16,647 bases of DNA, taken from the NCBI GenBank assembly GCA_003973375.1, contig QNYL01000024.1, positions 1 to 16,647 on the forward strand, written 5' to 3'. Shown here piece by piece: positions 6,153 through 14,559 of this stretch. Numbering within the stretch: the first letter of the stretch is position 1; every line of letters starts with the position of its first letter. The DNA comes from Flavobacteriia bacterium. Its GTDB lineage: Bacteria; Bacteroidota; Bacteroidia; Flavobacteriales; Flavobacteriaceae. Both the position numbers and the translations under genes were made by a program. The notes beneath the pieces are model-generated. The model was not told the DNA's origin. It did no database searches and was given only the letters and a program-made list of their open reading frames with translations.

Positions 6153-8129
6153 ATGGCAATAGAAAAAAAGCAAATCTTAAACAGAGCGTATATCCTTTCC
6201 GGATTGATCTTTTTGTTTTCTATAGCTATAGTTTATAAATTGATCGAGATCCAGTTTGTGGAGGGAGACGCCTACCGTGGGCTTGCCGAGCAAACCACCG
6301 TTAAGAAATTCGAGATCAAGGCAAATCGTGGAAACATTTACAGTTCTGACGGGAGTCTTTTGGCAACTTCAGTATCCCGGTTTGATGTTAGGATGGATCC
6401 GGTTTGTATTTCCGATAAGGATTTTGAAAAAGGCATTAAGGGTTTAAGTAAATCCTTATCAAAAATGCTGGGTAAAAGTCCGGGTTACTACGAAAATTAT
6501 ATCCGTAAAGCACGTAAAAATAAAAACCGATATCTTTTTATTACAAGAGGTCTCGATTACAACGAATATCAAGAACTGAAAAAGTATCCGATCTTTAAAC
6601 TGGGTACTTATCGCGGAGGCCTGATCATTGAACAACATACAAAACGAGAGCATCCTATAGGGAAAATGGCCGAAAGACTGGTAGGTTTTGACGATTATCG
6701 TGGAAAAGTTGGAATAGAAGGCTATTTCTATGAATTTTTAAGAGGTAAAAAAGGACAACGACTTAAACAAAAAATTGCTAAAGGTCAGTGGAAACCGATC
6801 AGCGATAACAATGAGATCGAACCTGTGGATGGAAAAGATATTGTTACCACCATCAACCTGAAGATTCAGGATGTTGCCCATAATACACTGCTTGAGCAGC
6901 TGATAAAGTTTGAGGCCGACCACGGAACTGTAGTGGTTATGGAAACCAAAACAGGAGAGATCAAGGCCATATCAAATCTCGGCAGACTTAAAGACGGCAC
7001 TTATACGGAACAGAGAAATTATGCGGTATGGGAAACCCATGAGCCGGGGTCTACCTTTAAGCTGATGGGAATGGTGGCTGCACTGGAGGATAAAGTAATC
7101 GATACTTCTGATGTGATTGATACAGAAAACGGAGTGCTGACCTTTTACAGAAGAAAAGTAAGGGATTCTCATCACGGTGGTTATGGAAAGATCTCCGCAG
7201 CACGTGTTTTTGAGGTGTCTTCAAATGTGGGTATGGTAAAAATTATCAATGGAAATTATAAAGATGATCCTAAAAAGTTTGTAGATGCACTTAAGAGAAT
7301 GAGTGTAGGTGAAAAACTTGGCCTGACCATTAAAGGAGAGGGAAATCCGAAGATCCCGAGTCCGGAGGATAAAGACTGGAATGGCTTGTCGCTACCCTGG
7401 ATGGCCTATGGTTACGGGGTTTCATTCACCCCCCTTCAGATGCTTACCTTTTATAATGCTATTGCCAACAATGGTGAAATGGTAAAACCGAAATTTATTA
7501 AGGAGATCAGAACGCAAAATAATACCGTAATCACTTATGGAAAGGAAGTGATCAATCCGAAGATATGCTCTCAGGAAACCATCAATAAGGTAAAAGAAAT
7601 GATGAAAAATGTGATAAAAAGAGGTACCGCAGTCAATATTTACGATGAGAAATTTTCAATGGCCGGGAAAACCGGAACCTGTCAGACAGAATACTGGAAG
7701 AAAGGAGGTCCGAGTTATATAGCTTCTTTTGCCGGTTTTTTTCCAGCTGATGATCCTGAATATTCTTGCATTGTGGTCATTCATAAACCCAATAAAAAGA
7801 AGGGGTATTACGGAAATATTGTGGCAGCTCCGGTTTTTAAGAAAATTGCCAATAAGATCTATTCGGAAACTCCCGTTCAGGATGAGCTGATTTTGAGAAG
7901 TGAGCTGACGCAGATAAATTCAAACTATAAGAGTTTTTATAAAAAAGTAAATAAAGAATATAAAAAGATGCCTGATCTGAGAAATATGTCGGGAATGGAT
8001 GCTATTCCATTACTCGAGAATATGGGCTTAAAAGTAAATGCTGTGGGTGTGGGAAAAGTAAGATCACAATCGATAAAACCGGGAGTAAAAGTTGAAAAAG
8101 GAAGTGTTATCAGTATAAGTATGTCATAA
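6153..8129 (+). CDS. ftsI: Penicillin-binding protein, FtsI-type transpeptidase with PASTA domain
   Basis: This 658-residue class B PBP cross-links septal peptidoglycan in partnership with FtsW. A single N-terminal transmembrane helix (about residues 12-32) anchors it. The dimerisation/pedestal region follows with the family motif ANRGNIYSSDG (57-67). The transpeptidase domain has all three active-site motifs: STFK at 300-303 with nucleophile Ser300, SSN at 356-358 and KTG at 506-508. The last roughly 55 residues, beginning KMPDLRNMSGMDA, form a PASTA domain, which is usual for flavobacterial FtsI. Catalytic features are complete, so the enzyme is expected to be active. It is packed tightly between ftsL (1 bp) and murE (2 bp). 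Confidence 0.96.
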   Translation: MAIEKKQILNRAYILSGLIFLFSIAIVYKLIEIQFVEGDAYRGLAEQTTVKKFEIKANRGNIYSSDGSLLATSVSRFDVRMDPVCISDKDFEKGIKGLSKSLSKMLGKSPGYYENYIRKARKNKNRYLFITRGLDYNEYQELKKYPIFKLGTYRGGLIIEQHTKREHPIGKMAERLVGFDDYRGKVGIEGYFYEFLRGKKGQRLKQKIAKGQWKPISDNNEIEPVDGKDIVTTINLKIQDVAHNTLLEQLIKFEADHGTVVVMETKTGEIKAISNLGRLKDGTYTEQRNYAVWETHEPGSTFKLMGMVAALEDKVIDTSDVIDTENGVLTFYRRKVRDSHHGGYGKISAARVFEVSSNVGMVKIINGNYKDDPKKFVDALKRMSVGEKLGLTIKGEGNPKIPSPEDKDWNGLSLPWMAYGYGVSFTPLQMLTFYNAIANNGEMVKPKFIKEIRTQNNTVITYGKEVINPKICSQETINKVKEMMKNVIKRGTAVNIYDEKFSMAGKTGTCQTEYWKKGGPSYIASFAGFFPADDPEYSCIVVIHKPNKKKGYYGNIVAAPVFKKIANKIYSETPVQDELILRSELTQINSNYKSFYKKVNKEYKKMPDLRNMSGMDAIPLLENMGLKVNAVGVGKVRSQSIKPGVKVEKGSVISISMS

Positions 8130-8131
8130 GG

Positions 8132-9595
8132 GTGAAAATTTTAAAAGATATATTGTATAAAGTGGCTGTTGAGGCCGTTCAGGGTTCTACTGAAGTGGAG
8201 GTGTTTGATATTGCCTTCGATTCGAGAAAAATAACCCGCGGAACACTTTTTATCGCTCAAAGAGGTTTGCATGTTGACGGGCATAAATTTATTGAACAGA
8301 CTATTGATAATGGGGCGATAGCCATTATTTGTGAGGAATTTCCTGAGAAGATCAACAAGGAGGTAACTTATGTGAAAGTGAAAGAAAGCAACGAAGCTCT
8401 GGCTGTGATCGCTTCAAATTTTTATGGTAATCCTTCAGAAAAACTCGATCTGGTGGGTGTTACCGGAACCAATGGGAAAACCACCATTGCTACTTTACTT
8501 TATAAACTCTATCAGGAAGCCGGGTATAAAACAGGTTTGTTATCCACCATCAAGATCATGATCGATCAGAATGAATTTCCGGCAACACATACCACACCCG
8601 ATTCTATCACGATCAACTCATATCTGGCAGAAATGCTTGAACAGGGTGTTACCCATTGCTTTATGGAGGTGAGTTCACATGGTATTGACCAGCGCAGAAC
8701 TGCCGGCCTGCATTTTAGAGGAGGTATTTTTACCAATCTTACACATGATCATCTCGATTATCATAAATCATTTGCAGCATACAGAGATACGAAAAAACTT
8801 TTCTTTGATGAATTGCCAAAATCTGCATTTGCTTTGGTTAATATCGATGATAAGAATGGCGAAGTGATGCTGCAAAATACCAGGGCGATGAAATATACCT
8901 ACGCTTTAAAGACCATGGCGGATTATCGTGCCAGGATCTTGGAGAATCAGTTTGGAGGTCTGGTGCTGAATATTGATAATCAAGAAGTGTATACAAAGCT
9001 TATCGGAACCTTTAACGCTTATAATTTACTGGCGATCTACGCAACAGCCGATCTGTTGGGAATGGAGCGGATAGAGATTCTGAGAATCCTGAGCTTGCTC
9101 AATACGGTTGACGGACGCTTTCAGTACACTACTTCTGAAGGAAATATTACAGCTGTTGTTGATTATGCGCATACCCCCGATGCTTTAAAAAATGTACTCG
9201 AAACCATCAATGCCATACGCACACATAATGAACAGGTAATTACTGTAGTAGGTTGTGGTGGCGACAGAGATAAAGACAAGCGACCAAAGATGGGAAATAT
9301 TGCCTCGATGCTTAGCAATCAGGTAATCTTTACCTCAGACAATCCCCGTACTGAAGATCCTGAAACCATCATCAGGGAAATTGAGGCGGGAGTCTCTCCG
9401 GAAAATGTAAAAAAGACCATTTCGATCACCGACAGGAGACAGGCGATAAAAACTGCATGTAAACTGGCAGAAAAAGGAGATATTATTCTGATTGCAGGAA
9501 AAGGGCATGAGACTTATCAGATCATAGGAACAGAAAAAACAGATTTTGATGATTATAAAACAGTCAGCAATTTCTTTAAAGAACTAAAAAAATAA
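8132..9595 (+). CDS. murE: UDP-MurNAc-L-Ala-D-Glu:meso-DAP ligase MurE
   Basis: MurE adds the third stem residue to UDP-MurNAc-L-Ala-D-Glu using ATP. This 487-residue copy starts with GTG at 8132. The P-loop TGTNGKTT is at residues 111-118. A lysine in YRDTKKLFF (about 218-225) fits the carbamylated Mur-ligase lysine. The substrate-specificity motif DNPR at 403-406 marks the meso-diaminopimelate type, as opposed to lysine-adding enzymes. The C-terminal GKGHETYQ stretch is also intact. It is the only complete Mur ligase in this window. Its substrate is the product of MurC and MurD, whose usual loci here are empty or broken, so its integrity implies those steps still occur somehow. Confidence 0.97.
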   Translation: MKILKDILYKVAVEAVQGSTEVEVFDIAFDSRKITRGTLFIAQRGLHVDGHKFIEQTIDNGAIAIICEEFPEKINKEVTYVKVKESNEALAVIASNFYGNPSEKLDLVGVTGTNGKTTIATLLYKLYQEAGYKTGLLSTIKIMIDQNEFPATHTTPDSITINSYLAEMLEQGVTHCFMEVSSHGIDQRRTAGLHFRGGIFTNLTHDHLDYHKSFAAYRDTKKLFFDELPKSAFALVNIDDKNGEVMLQNTRAMKYTYALKTMADYRARILENQFGGLVLNIDNQEVYTKLIGTFNAYNLLAIYATADLLGMERIEILRILSLLNTVDGRFQYTTSEGNITAVVDYAHTPDALKNVLETINAIRTHNEQVITVVGCGGDRDKDKRPKMGNIASMLSNQVIFTSDNPRTEDPETIIREIEAGVSPENVKKTISITDRRQAIKTACKLAEKGDIILIAGKGHETYQIIGTEKTDFDDYKTVSNFFKELKK

Positions 9596-9605
9596 TATAT
9601 AGGGA

Positions 9606-10841
9606 ATGCTTTACTACTTATTTGAGTATTTAGATAAACACTACAGCATGGCGGGAGCCGGGTTATTTCAGTATATCTCGTTCAGGTCAGCTATGGCTTT
9701 TGCATTTTCCTTGCTGGTCTCAACAATTTTCGGTAAACAGATCATCAATAAGCTTAGAATTCTTCAGGTGGGAGAAACTGTGAGAGACCTCGGTCTTGAA
9801 GGGCAGTATGAAAAAGAAGGTACACCAACCATGGGAGGGCTTATCATTATCATCGCAACCCTGATCCCTGTTCTGCTTTTTGCAAAATTACACAATGTGT
9901 ACATCATCTTACTGATCGTTACCACGATCTGGATGGGTATGATCGGTTTTCTCGATGATTATATCAAAGTATTCAAAAAGAACAAAGAAGGATTAAAAGG
10001 CCGGTTTAAAGTGATCGGACAGATCACTCTGGGAATTTTTGTCGGAGTTACCTTATTCTTTAGTCCCCAAATAACAGTAAAGGAAAAATTGCCTGAGGAA
10101 CAGATCGTTAAGCTTACTGAGGTCTTACCCGTACCCTCCAATCATTTTACAAAAGAGATCAAATCAACCAAGACTACGATTCCTTTTATGAAAAACAATG
10201 AATTTGATTATGCCAGTCTGATCGGCTGGTTGGGAGATAAGGCCAAAGATTATGTATGGATCGTATTTATTCTGGTGGTGATCTTTATCATTACCGCAGT
10301 ATCCAACGGAGCTAATCTTACCGATGGAATTGACGGTTTGGCAGCAGGAACTTCTGCGATTATCGTTCTGGCACTGGCAGTTTTTGCATGGATCTCCGGT
10401 AATATTATATTTTCTGATTACCTCAATGTAGTGTATATACCCAACTCAGGGGAAATGACCATTTTTATCAGTGCTTTTGTGGGTGGTTTGGTAGGTTTCC
10501 TGTGGTATAACGCCTATCCTGCACAGGTTTTTATGGGAGATACGGGAAGTTTAACTATTGGTGGAATTATTGCCGTACTGGCGATTTCTGTAAGGAAAGA
10601 GTTGCTGATACCGATACTGGCAGGTGTATTTCTAATCGAGAATTTGTCGGTAGTATTACAGGTAAGCTATTTTAAATATACAAGAAAAAGATTTGGCGAA
10701 GGGAAGCGTATTTTTTTGATGTCTCCTTTGCACCATCATTATCAAAAGAAAGGATATCACGAAAGTAAGATCGTAACCAGATTTTGGATTGTAAGCATTT
10801 TGCTTGCCGTAATATCAATTTTAACATTAAAAATAAGATAA
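9606..10841 (+). CDS. mraY: Phospho-N-acetylmuramoyl-pentapeptide transferase MraY
   Basis: MraY transfers phospho-MurNAc-pentapeptide to undecaprenyl phosphate, forming lipid I in the inner membrane. This 411-residue polytopic protein has the family's acidic motifs: DDY at residues 117-119 in [10 protein letters not shown], the [11 protein letters not shown] stretch at 234-244, GDTGS at 311-315 and the HHH motif at 376-378 in SPLHHHYQ. A polar segment at about 155-215 is an insertion relative to proteobacterial MraY and is, as I recall, normal in Bacteroidota. All key residues look intact. The stop codon is followed by an A-rich run and, after 12 bp in the same frame, by the ATG of the murD remnant. 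Confidence 0.97.
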   Translation: MLYYLFEYLDKHYSMAGAGLFQYISFRSAMAFAFSLLVSTIFGKQIINKLRILQVGETVRDLGLEGQYEKEGTPTMGGLIIIIATLIPVLLFAKLHNVYIILLIVTTIWMGMIGFLDDYIKVFKKNKEGLKGRFKVIGQITLGIFVGVTLFFSPQITVKEKLPEEQIVKLTEVLPVPSNHFTKEIKSTKTTIPFMKNNEFDYASLIGWLGDKAKDYVWIVFILVVIFIITAVSNGANLTDGIDGLAAGTSAIIVLALAVFAWISGNIIFSDYLNVVYIPNSGEMTIFISAFVGGLVGFLWYNAYPAQVFMGDTGSLTIGGIIAVLAISVRKELLIPILAGVFLIENLSVVLQVSYFKYTRKRFGEGKRIFLMSPLHHHYQKKGYHESKIVTRFWIVSILLAVISILTLKIR

Positions 10842-10853
10842 AAAAAAAGACCT

Positions 10854-11402
10854 ATGAGTATTTCAGCTTATGCTTTAGAAAACAATTATAAGGTAAAAAA
10901 GGCTATGGCCTCCAATATGATGTCAGAACTGATGCATGTACGCAAGCAGACGATCAGAGAATGTATGTCGGTTTATGATCATGAGGAGCACAGGCTGGAA
11001 GAAGTACTCAAAATCAGCGGGGTACAGTATATAAACGATTCTAAAGCAGAAAATGTTAACTCGGCATATTTTGCTCTTGATTCTATGATGATGCCAACAG
11101 TATGGATTGTTGGAGGCGTAAATAATAAGCACGATTATGACTCATTGATGCCTTTGGTTCGTGAAAAAGTAAAGGCGATCATTTGCCTTGGTGATAACAA
11201 TTATGAGATTATTCAAACCTTCGGTAATGTTGTAGATATCATGATTGAGGCGCATTCTATGGAAGAAGCGGTGCAGATAGCGTACAGACTGACAAAGAAA
11301 GGGGATGCAGTTCTGCTTTCACCGGCAGGAAAGGCAGTAAATATGTTTAGTGATTATAAAGAGAGAGGATTAAAATTTAAAGAAGCAGTAAGAAATCTGT
11401 AA
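10854..11402 (+). CDS. murD: MurD remnant: C-terminal domain only, probable pseudoenzyme
   Basis: This 182-codon ORF occupies the murD position but matches only about the last 40% of MurD, which is normally about 440-450 residues. The N-terminal UDP-binding domain and almost the whole central ATPase domain, with the GTNGKT P-loop, are absent. The start corresponds to the end of the central domain, where the usual GxHNxxN motif reads NNYKVKK. The C-terminal fold is recognisable: EHRLE at 45-49, YINDSKAENVNS at 59-70, PTVWIVGGVN at 81-90, VKAIICLG at 106-113 and LLSPAG at 154-159. Residues equivalent to E. coli Thr321, Lys348 and Ser415 appear as Glu66, Asn91 and Ala161, and CASxD has become GKAVN. 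It cannot be a ligase alone. It remains open and in operon register (6 bp before ftsW), so it may be a retained pseudoenzyme or a relic. Confidence 0.85.
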   Translation: MSISAYALENNYKVKKAMASNMMSELMHVRKQTIRECMSVYDHEEHRLEEVLKISGVQYINDSKAENVNSAYFALDSMMMPTVWIVGGVNNKHDYDSLMPLVREKVKAIICLGDNNYEIIQTFGNVVDIMIEAHSMEEAVQIAYRLTKKGDAVLLSPAGKAVNMFSDYKERGLKFKEAVRNL

Positions 11403-11408
11403 TACATA

Positions 11409-12614
11409 ATGAAGCAACTGATATCAAATATAAAAGGAGATAAAACGGTATGGGCCATTACGGCTGTATTGGCAATTTTCTCATTTTTACCGGTTTACAG
11501 TGCTTCAACCAATCTGGTTTACGTGGCCGGAAAAGGAACAACTTTAGGTTATCTGGTAAAGCATGCCATTCTGATCCTTTTAGGCTTTATTATTGTTTAT
11601 ACTGTGCACAAAATACCTTATAAATATTTTAGCGGACTCTCAGTTTTACTGATGCCTGTTGTGATTGTGTTGTTAATCTTTACACTGGCACAGGGAACTG
11701 TAATTGGAGGAGCCAATGCCTCAAGATGGATTCAGATACCTTTTATGGGGGTAGGTTTTCAAACTTCAACACTTGCCGTGGTGGTACTGATGATGTTCGT
11801 ATCGCGTTATCTGGCGAGGAATAAAGAAAAAGAGGTCAATTTTAAAGAAAGCCTGCTTTATTTGTGGCTGCCTGTTGCTGTGGTTTTGGTATTGATCTTA
11901 CCTGCCAATCTTTCTACAACAGCTATGTCGTTTTTTATGGTTATGATCCTGACCTATTTAGGAGGATATCCGGTAAAATACCTGATGTACATTTTAGGAA
12001 TGGGTGCTGTGGTTTTACTGCTGTTTGTACTTTTGGCAAAGGCATTTCCTGATATTATAGAAAATACCAGAGTGGCTACGTGGAATAACAGGATAGAGAA
12101 CTACTTGTCAGGAGATAAAGAAGATAATTATCAGCTGGAGAAGGCTAAAATAGCCATCGCTTCAGGTGAAATCAATGGTAAAGGTCCCGGAAAAAGTACA
12201 CAAAAGAACTTTTTACCTCAGTCCTCCTCCGATTTTATCTATGCGATCATTGCTGAAGAATTTGGATTGATCGGTGCTATATTGGTAATAATACTGTACA
12301 TAGGATTGCTGTTCAGAATTGTGATCATTACCACCAAATCGGATACCATATTTGGCACCTTGCTTACCCTGGGGGTAGGTTTGCCTATTATATTTCAGGC
12401 CTTGGTAAATATAGGGGTTGCCGTAGGTATTTTTCCGGTAACGGGACAACCCTTACCGCTAATCAGTACAGGTGGAACATCAATATGGATGACCTGTTTT
12501 GCCATTGGAGTTATTTTGAGTGTAAGCGCAGCCAGCACGAAAAAGGCAGAAGAAAAAGCAAGAAAAGAAGATTTTGATAACCCTTTAGATATTTTACATG
12601 AAGCGGTTGGATAA
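11409..12614 (+). CDS. ftsW: SEDS peptidoglycan glycosyltransferase FtsW
   Basis: FtsW polymerises lipid II at the division septum together with FtsI. This 401-residue protein has about ten hydrophobic segments. It has the SEDS hallmarks: ASRWIQIP at about residues 104-111, the catalytic-loop motif [16 protein letters not shown] at 271-286 with Asp275 matching the essential aspartate, and a [18 protein letters not shown] segment near the C-terminus (about 345-360). Sequence appears complete and normal. It begins 6 bp after the murD remnant and overlaps murG by 17 bp, so FtsW and MurG translation are probably coupled. Confidence 0.96.
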   Translation: MKQLISNIKGDKTVWAITAVLAIFSFLPVYSASTNLVYVAGKGTTLGYLVKHAILILLGFIIVYTVHKIPYKYFSGLSVLLMPVVIVLLIFTLAQGTVIGGANASRWIQIPFMGVGFQTSTLAVVVLMMFVSRYLARNKEKEVNFKESLLYLWLPVAVVLVLILPANLSTTAMSFFMVMILTYLGGYPVKYLMYILGMGAVVLLLFVLLAKAFPDIIENTRVATWNNRIENYLSGDKEDNYQLEKAKIAIASGEINGKGPGKSTQKNFLPQSSSDFIYAIIAEEFGLIGAILVIILYIGLLFRIVIITTKSDTIFGTLLTLGVGLPIIFQALVNIGVAVGIFPVTGQPLPLISTGGTSIWMTCFAIGVILSVSAASTKKAEEKARKEDFDNPLDILHEAVG

Positions 12615-13689
12615 GATATTGTTAAGCGGAGGAGGTACCGGTGGGCATATTTATCCTGCTGTGGCCATTGCGGATGAGATAAAAAGAAGAAATCCGAAAG
12701 CAGAGATTCTGTTTGTGGGGGCCAGCGACCGAATGGAAATGGAAAAAGTACCTCAGGCAGGTTATCAGATCAAAGGATTGAATATATCGGGATTACAGAG
12801 ATCTTTAACAGTAAAGAATCTTATGTTTCCTTTTAAACTCATAAGTAGTTTGGTTAAAGCCGGTAAGATAATAAGTGATTTTAAGCCTGATGTGGTGATC
12901 GGGACCGGAGGTTTTGCCTCAGGACCTACGCTTTATATGGCCAATAAGAAGAAGATACCCACATTGATCCAAGAGCAGAACTCCTATCCCGGGATTACTA
13001 ATAAGTTGCTGGCCGGAAAGGCAAAGAAAATCTGTGTGGCCTATGATGATATGGAAAAATTCTTTCCAAAGGAAAAGATCATTAAAACCGGAAATCCGGT
13101 AAGGCAGGATCTGCTGGATATTAACAAGAAACATGAACAGGCACTGAAGTTTTTTAAAATCGATAAAAATAAAAAAACACTGGTCATCCTGGGAGGAAGT
13201 CTGGGGTCTAAGATGATCAACCTGACCGTTGAAAAGAATTTAAGAATGATTCTGAAGGAGCATGTACAGGTTCTTTGGCAGACGGGTAAATTGTATTATG
13301 ATAAGTATCAGAAATACAATGACATGAATGGAGTTAAGGTATTTCCCTTTATTCAGAAAATGGATCTGTTGTACACTGCGGCTGATATTCTTGTGAGCAG
13401 AGCAGGAGCCGGAACTATCTCTGAGCTTTGTATTGTAGGAAAACCGGTAATTTTTATTCCGTCACCAAACGTGGCTGAAGATCATCAAACCAAAAATGCA
13501 CAGGCGGTGATTAATAAAAATGCAGCTTTAATGGTAAAAGAAACCGAGCTGGATGAATTTATAAACGTGATCAGGTTGATCCTGCACGATGAACCTAAGC
13601 AAAAAGAACTGAGTAGAAATATAAAAAAGATGGCTTTACCCAACGCAACAAAAAGAATTGTTGATGCTGTTGAAGCCATAAAAAGTTAA
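12598..13689 (+). CDS. murG: MurG, UDP-GlcNAc:lipid I N-acetylglucosaminyltransferase
   Basis: MurG adds GlcNAc to lipid I on the cytoplasmic face of the inner membrane, making lipid II. This 363-residue GT-B enzyme has the glycine-rich [11 protein letters not shown] loop at residues 11-21, TGGFASGP at about 103-110, [14 protein letters not shown] at about 124-137, the [11 protein letters not shown] donor-binding segment at about 263-273 and [13 protein letters not shown] at about 288-300. It appears complete and intact. Its start lies inside the end of ftsW. In related organisms murC normally follows directly; here only a 129-bp non-coding gap follows before ftsQ. Confidence 0.96.
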   Translation: MKRLDKILLSGGGTGGHIYPAVAIADEIKRRNPKAEILFVGASDRMEMEKVPQAGYQIKGLNISGLQRSLTVKNLMFPFKLISSLVKAGKIISDFKPDVVIGTGGFASGPTLYMANKKKIPTLIQEQNSYPGITNKLLAGKAKKICVAYDDMEKFFPKEKIIKTGNPVRQDLLDINKKHEQALKFFKIDKNKKTLVILGGSLGSKMINLTVEKNLRMILKEHVQVLWQTGKLYYDKYQKYNDMNGVKVFPFIQKMDLLYTAADILVSRAGAGTISELCIVGKPVIFIPSPNVAEDHQTKNAQAVINKNAALMVKETELDEFINVIRLILHDEPKQKELSRNIKKMALPNATKRIVDAVEAIKS

Positions 13690-13818
13690 ATGAAAAAATA
13701 TGTGCTAAATACTGTGGTTGCTATGGCAACATTGAAGTGAGTCATTAAAAAAAAGGGGGATTTGCTTTGATTTGCCATAGCTTTTTAATCAAGTAGTTGG
13801 TTTACAATAAAATATATA
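13690..13818. other. Gap at the expected murC locus (candidate deletion scar)
   Basis: In Bacteroidota dcw clusters murC, about 1.35 kb, usually lies between murG and ftsQ. Here there are 129 bp with no MurC-like peptide in any frame I could read. An ATG at 13690, one base after the murG stop codon, opens a 16-codon frame reading MKKYVLNTVVAMATLK and stopping at 13738-13740. The first residues resemble the FtsQ start (MKKYIVHI), which may be chance. An A8-G5 run lies at 13747-13759 and a long-loop inverted repeat spans 13720-13781. I infer a deletion, but the sequence alone cannot exclude an ancestral order lacking murC. Confidence 0.6.
13720..13786 (+). terminator. Weak terminator-like stem-loop between murG and ftsQ
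   Basis: GCTATGGCAA at 13720-13729 pairs perfectly with TTGCCATAGC at 13772-13781, and five T residues follow at 13782-13786. The 42-nt loop is much longer than in typical intrinsic terminators, so function is uncertain. The left arm can alternatively fold locally as GTTGC, TATG, GCAAC (13717-13730). If active, it would separate ftsQ-ftsA-ftsZ expression from the upstream genes. Confidence 0.3.
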
Positions 13819-14559
13819 GTGAAGAAATATATCGTACATATCAAATTTTTATTGCTGTTTTTGTTAATAGCCTTTTTATTTGGATTTGCAGCCAGGCGAA
13901 ATTCCAATAAAAAGATCAAGGCTGTAGATGTGTATTTTACCAATGGTGAGAACCTTTTTATTACCTATGAAGCGGTTAATAAATTGTTAATACAAAATTT
14001 AGATACAAATCAGATTCAATCTGTAGATAGTTTATTTTTGAATAATTTAGAAAAAAAAGTGAGATCGAATAAAATGATCCGGAATGCTGATGTCTATAAA
14101 ACCATCGATGGAAAAATAGGGGCAGTTATAACCCAGAGAACACCGGTTTTACGGGTGGTTAACGGGCCGGAATCATATTATTTGGATGAGGAGGGTAAAA
14201 TCATGCCCTTGTCAGAGAATTATTCAGCCCGAGTCCCCATCATCAGTGGCGAAATAAGCAAGACTCAAGATTTGATTGATCTTGCTAACAAAATTAATAA
14301 GGATGCTTTTTTACAGAAACAGGTAACAGGAATTGAGCAGATTCATAAAGAAAGTGGAGATCAGTTCAATCTTAAGACCAGAATAGGTGATCAGTTAATT
14401 GTACTGGGAACTATTCTTAATTTTCAGAAAAAAAAGAACAAACTAAAGGCATTCTATCAAAAGGCTTTATCTGATAGTATCTTAGAGCAATATGATACGA
14501 TCAATTTAAAGTTTAAAAATCAGGTTGTTTGCTCTAAAAAAGTAAAATATGGAAAATGA
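13819..14559 (+). CDS. ftsQ: Cell division protein FtsQ (DivIB-like)
   Basis: FtsQ is a bitopic divisome protein that in known systems binds the FtsL-FtsB complex. This 246-residue protein starts with GTG at 13819, giving MKKYIVHIKF. It has one transmembrane helix at about residues 8-24, then a POTRA-like region (about 33-110) with KKIKAVDVYF and RNADVYKTIDG, and then the FtsQ beta domain with YYLDEEGKIMPLSENYSARV at about 119-138, a stretch very typical of flavobacterial FtsQ. Sequence conservation is low across phyla, so the call depends partly on position. Its end overlaps the ftsA start by 11 bp. Confidence 0.9.
   Translation: MKKYIVHIKFLLLFLLIAFLFGFAARRNSNKKIKAVDVYFTNGENLFITYEAVNKLLIQNLDTNQIQSVDSLFLNNLEKKVRSNKMIRNADVYKTIDGKIGAVITQRTPVLRVVNGPESYYLDEEGKIMPLSENYSARVPIISGEISKTQDLIDLANKINKDAFLQKQVTGIEQIHKESGDQFNLKTRIGDQLIVLGTILNFQKKKNKLKAFYQKALSDSILEQYDTINLKFKNQVVCSKKVKYGK

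Noticed and set aside
6153..8129. PASTA domain on FtsI considered as an unusual fusion
   Set aside because: C-terminal PASTA domains are ordinary in FtsI-type PBPs of flavobacteria, so this is not novel.
12598..12614. 17-bp overlap of ftsW and murG considered as a frameshift
   Set aside because: Both genes are complete with normal termini; short overlaps are common in this operon (also mraZ-rsmH and ftsQ-ftsA).
13767..13774. TTGATTTG as a possible promoter for ftsQ
   Set aside because: It differs from TAnnTTTG at a conserved base, has no properly spaced -33 element, and sits within the inverted repeat region.
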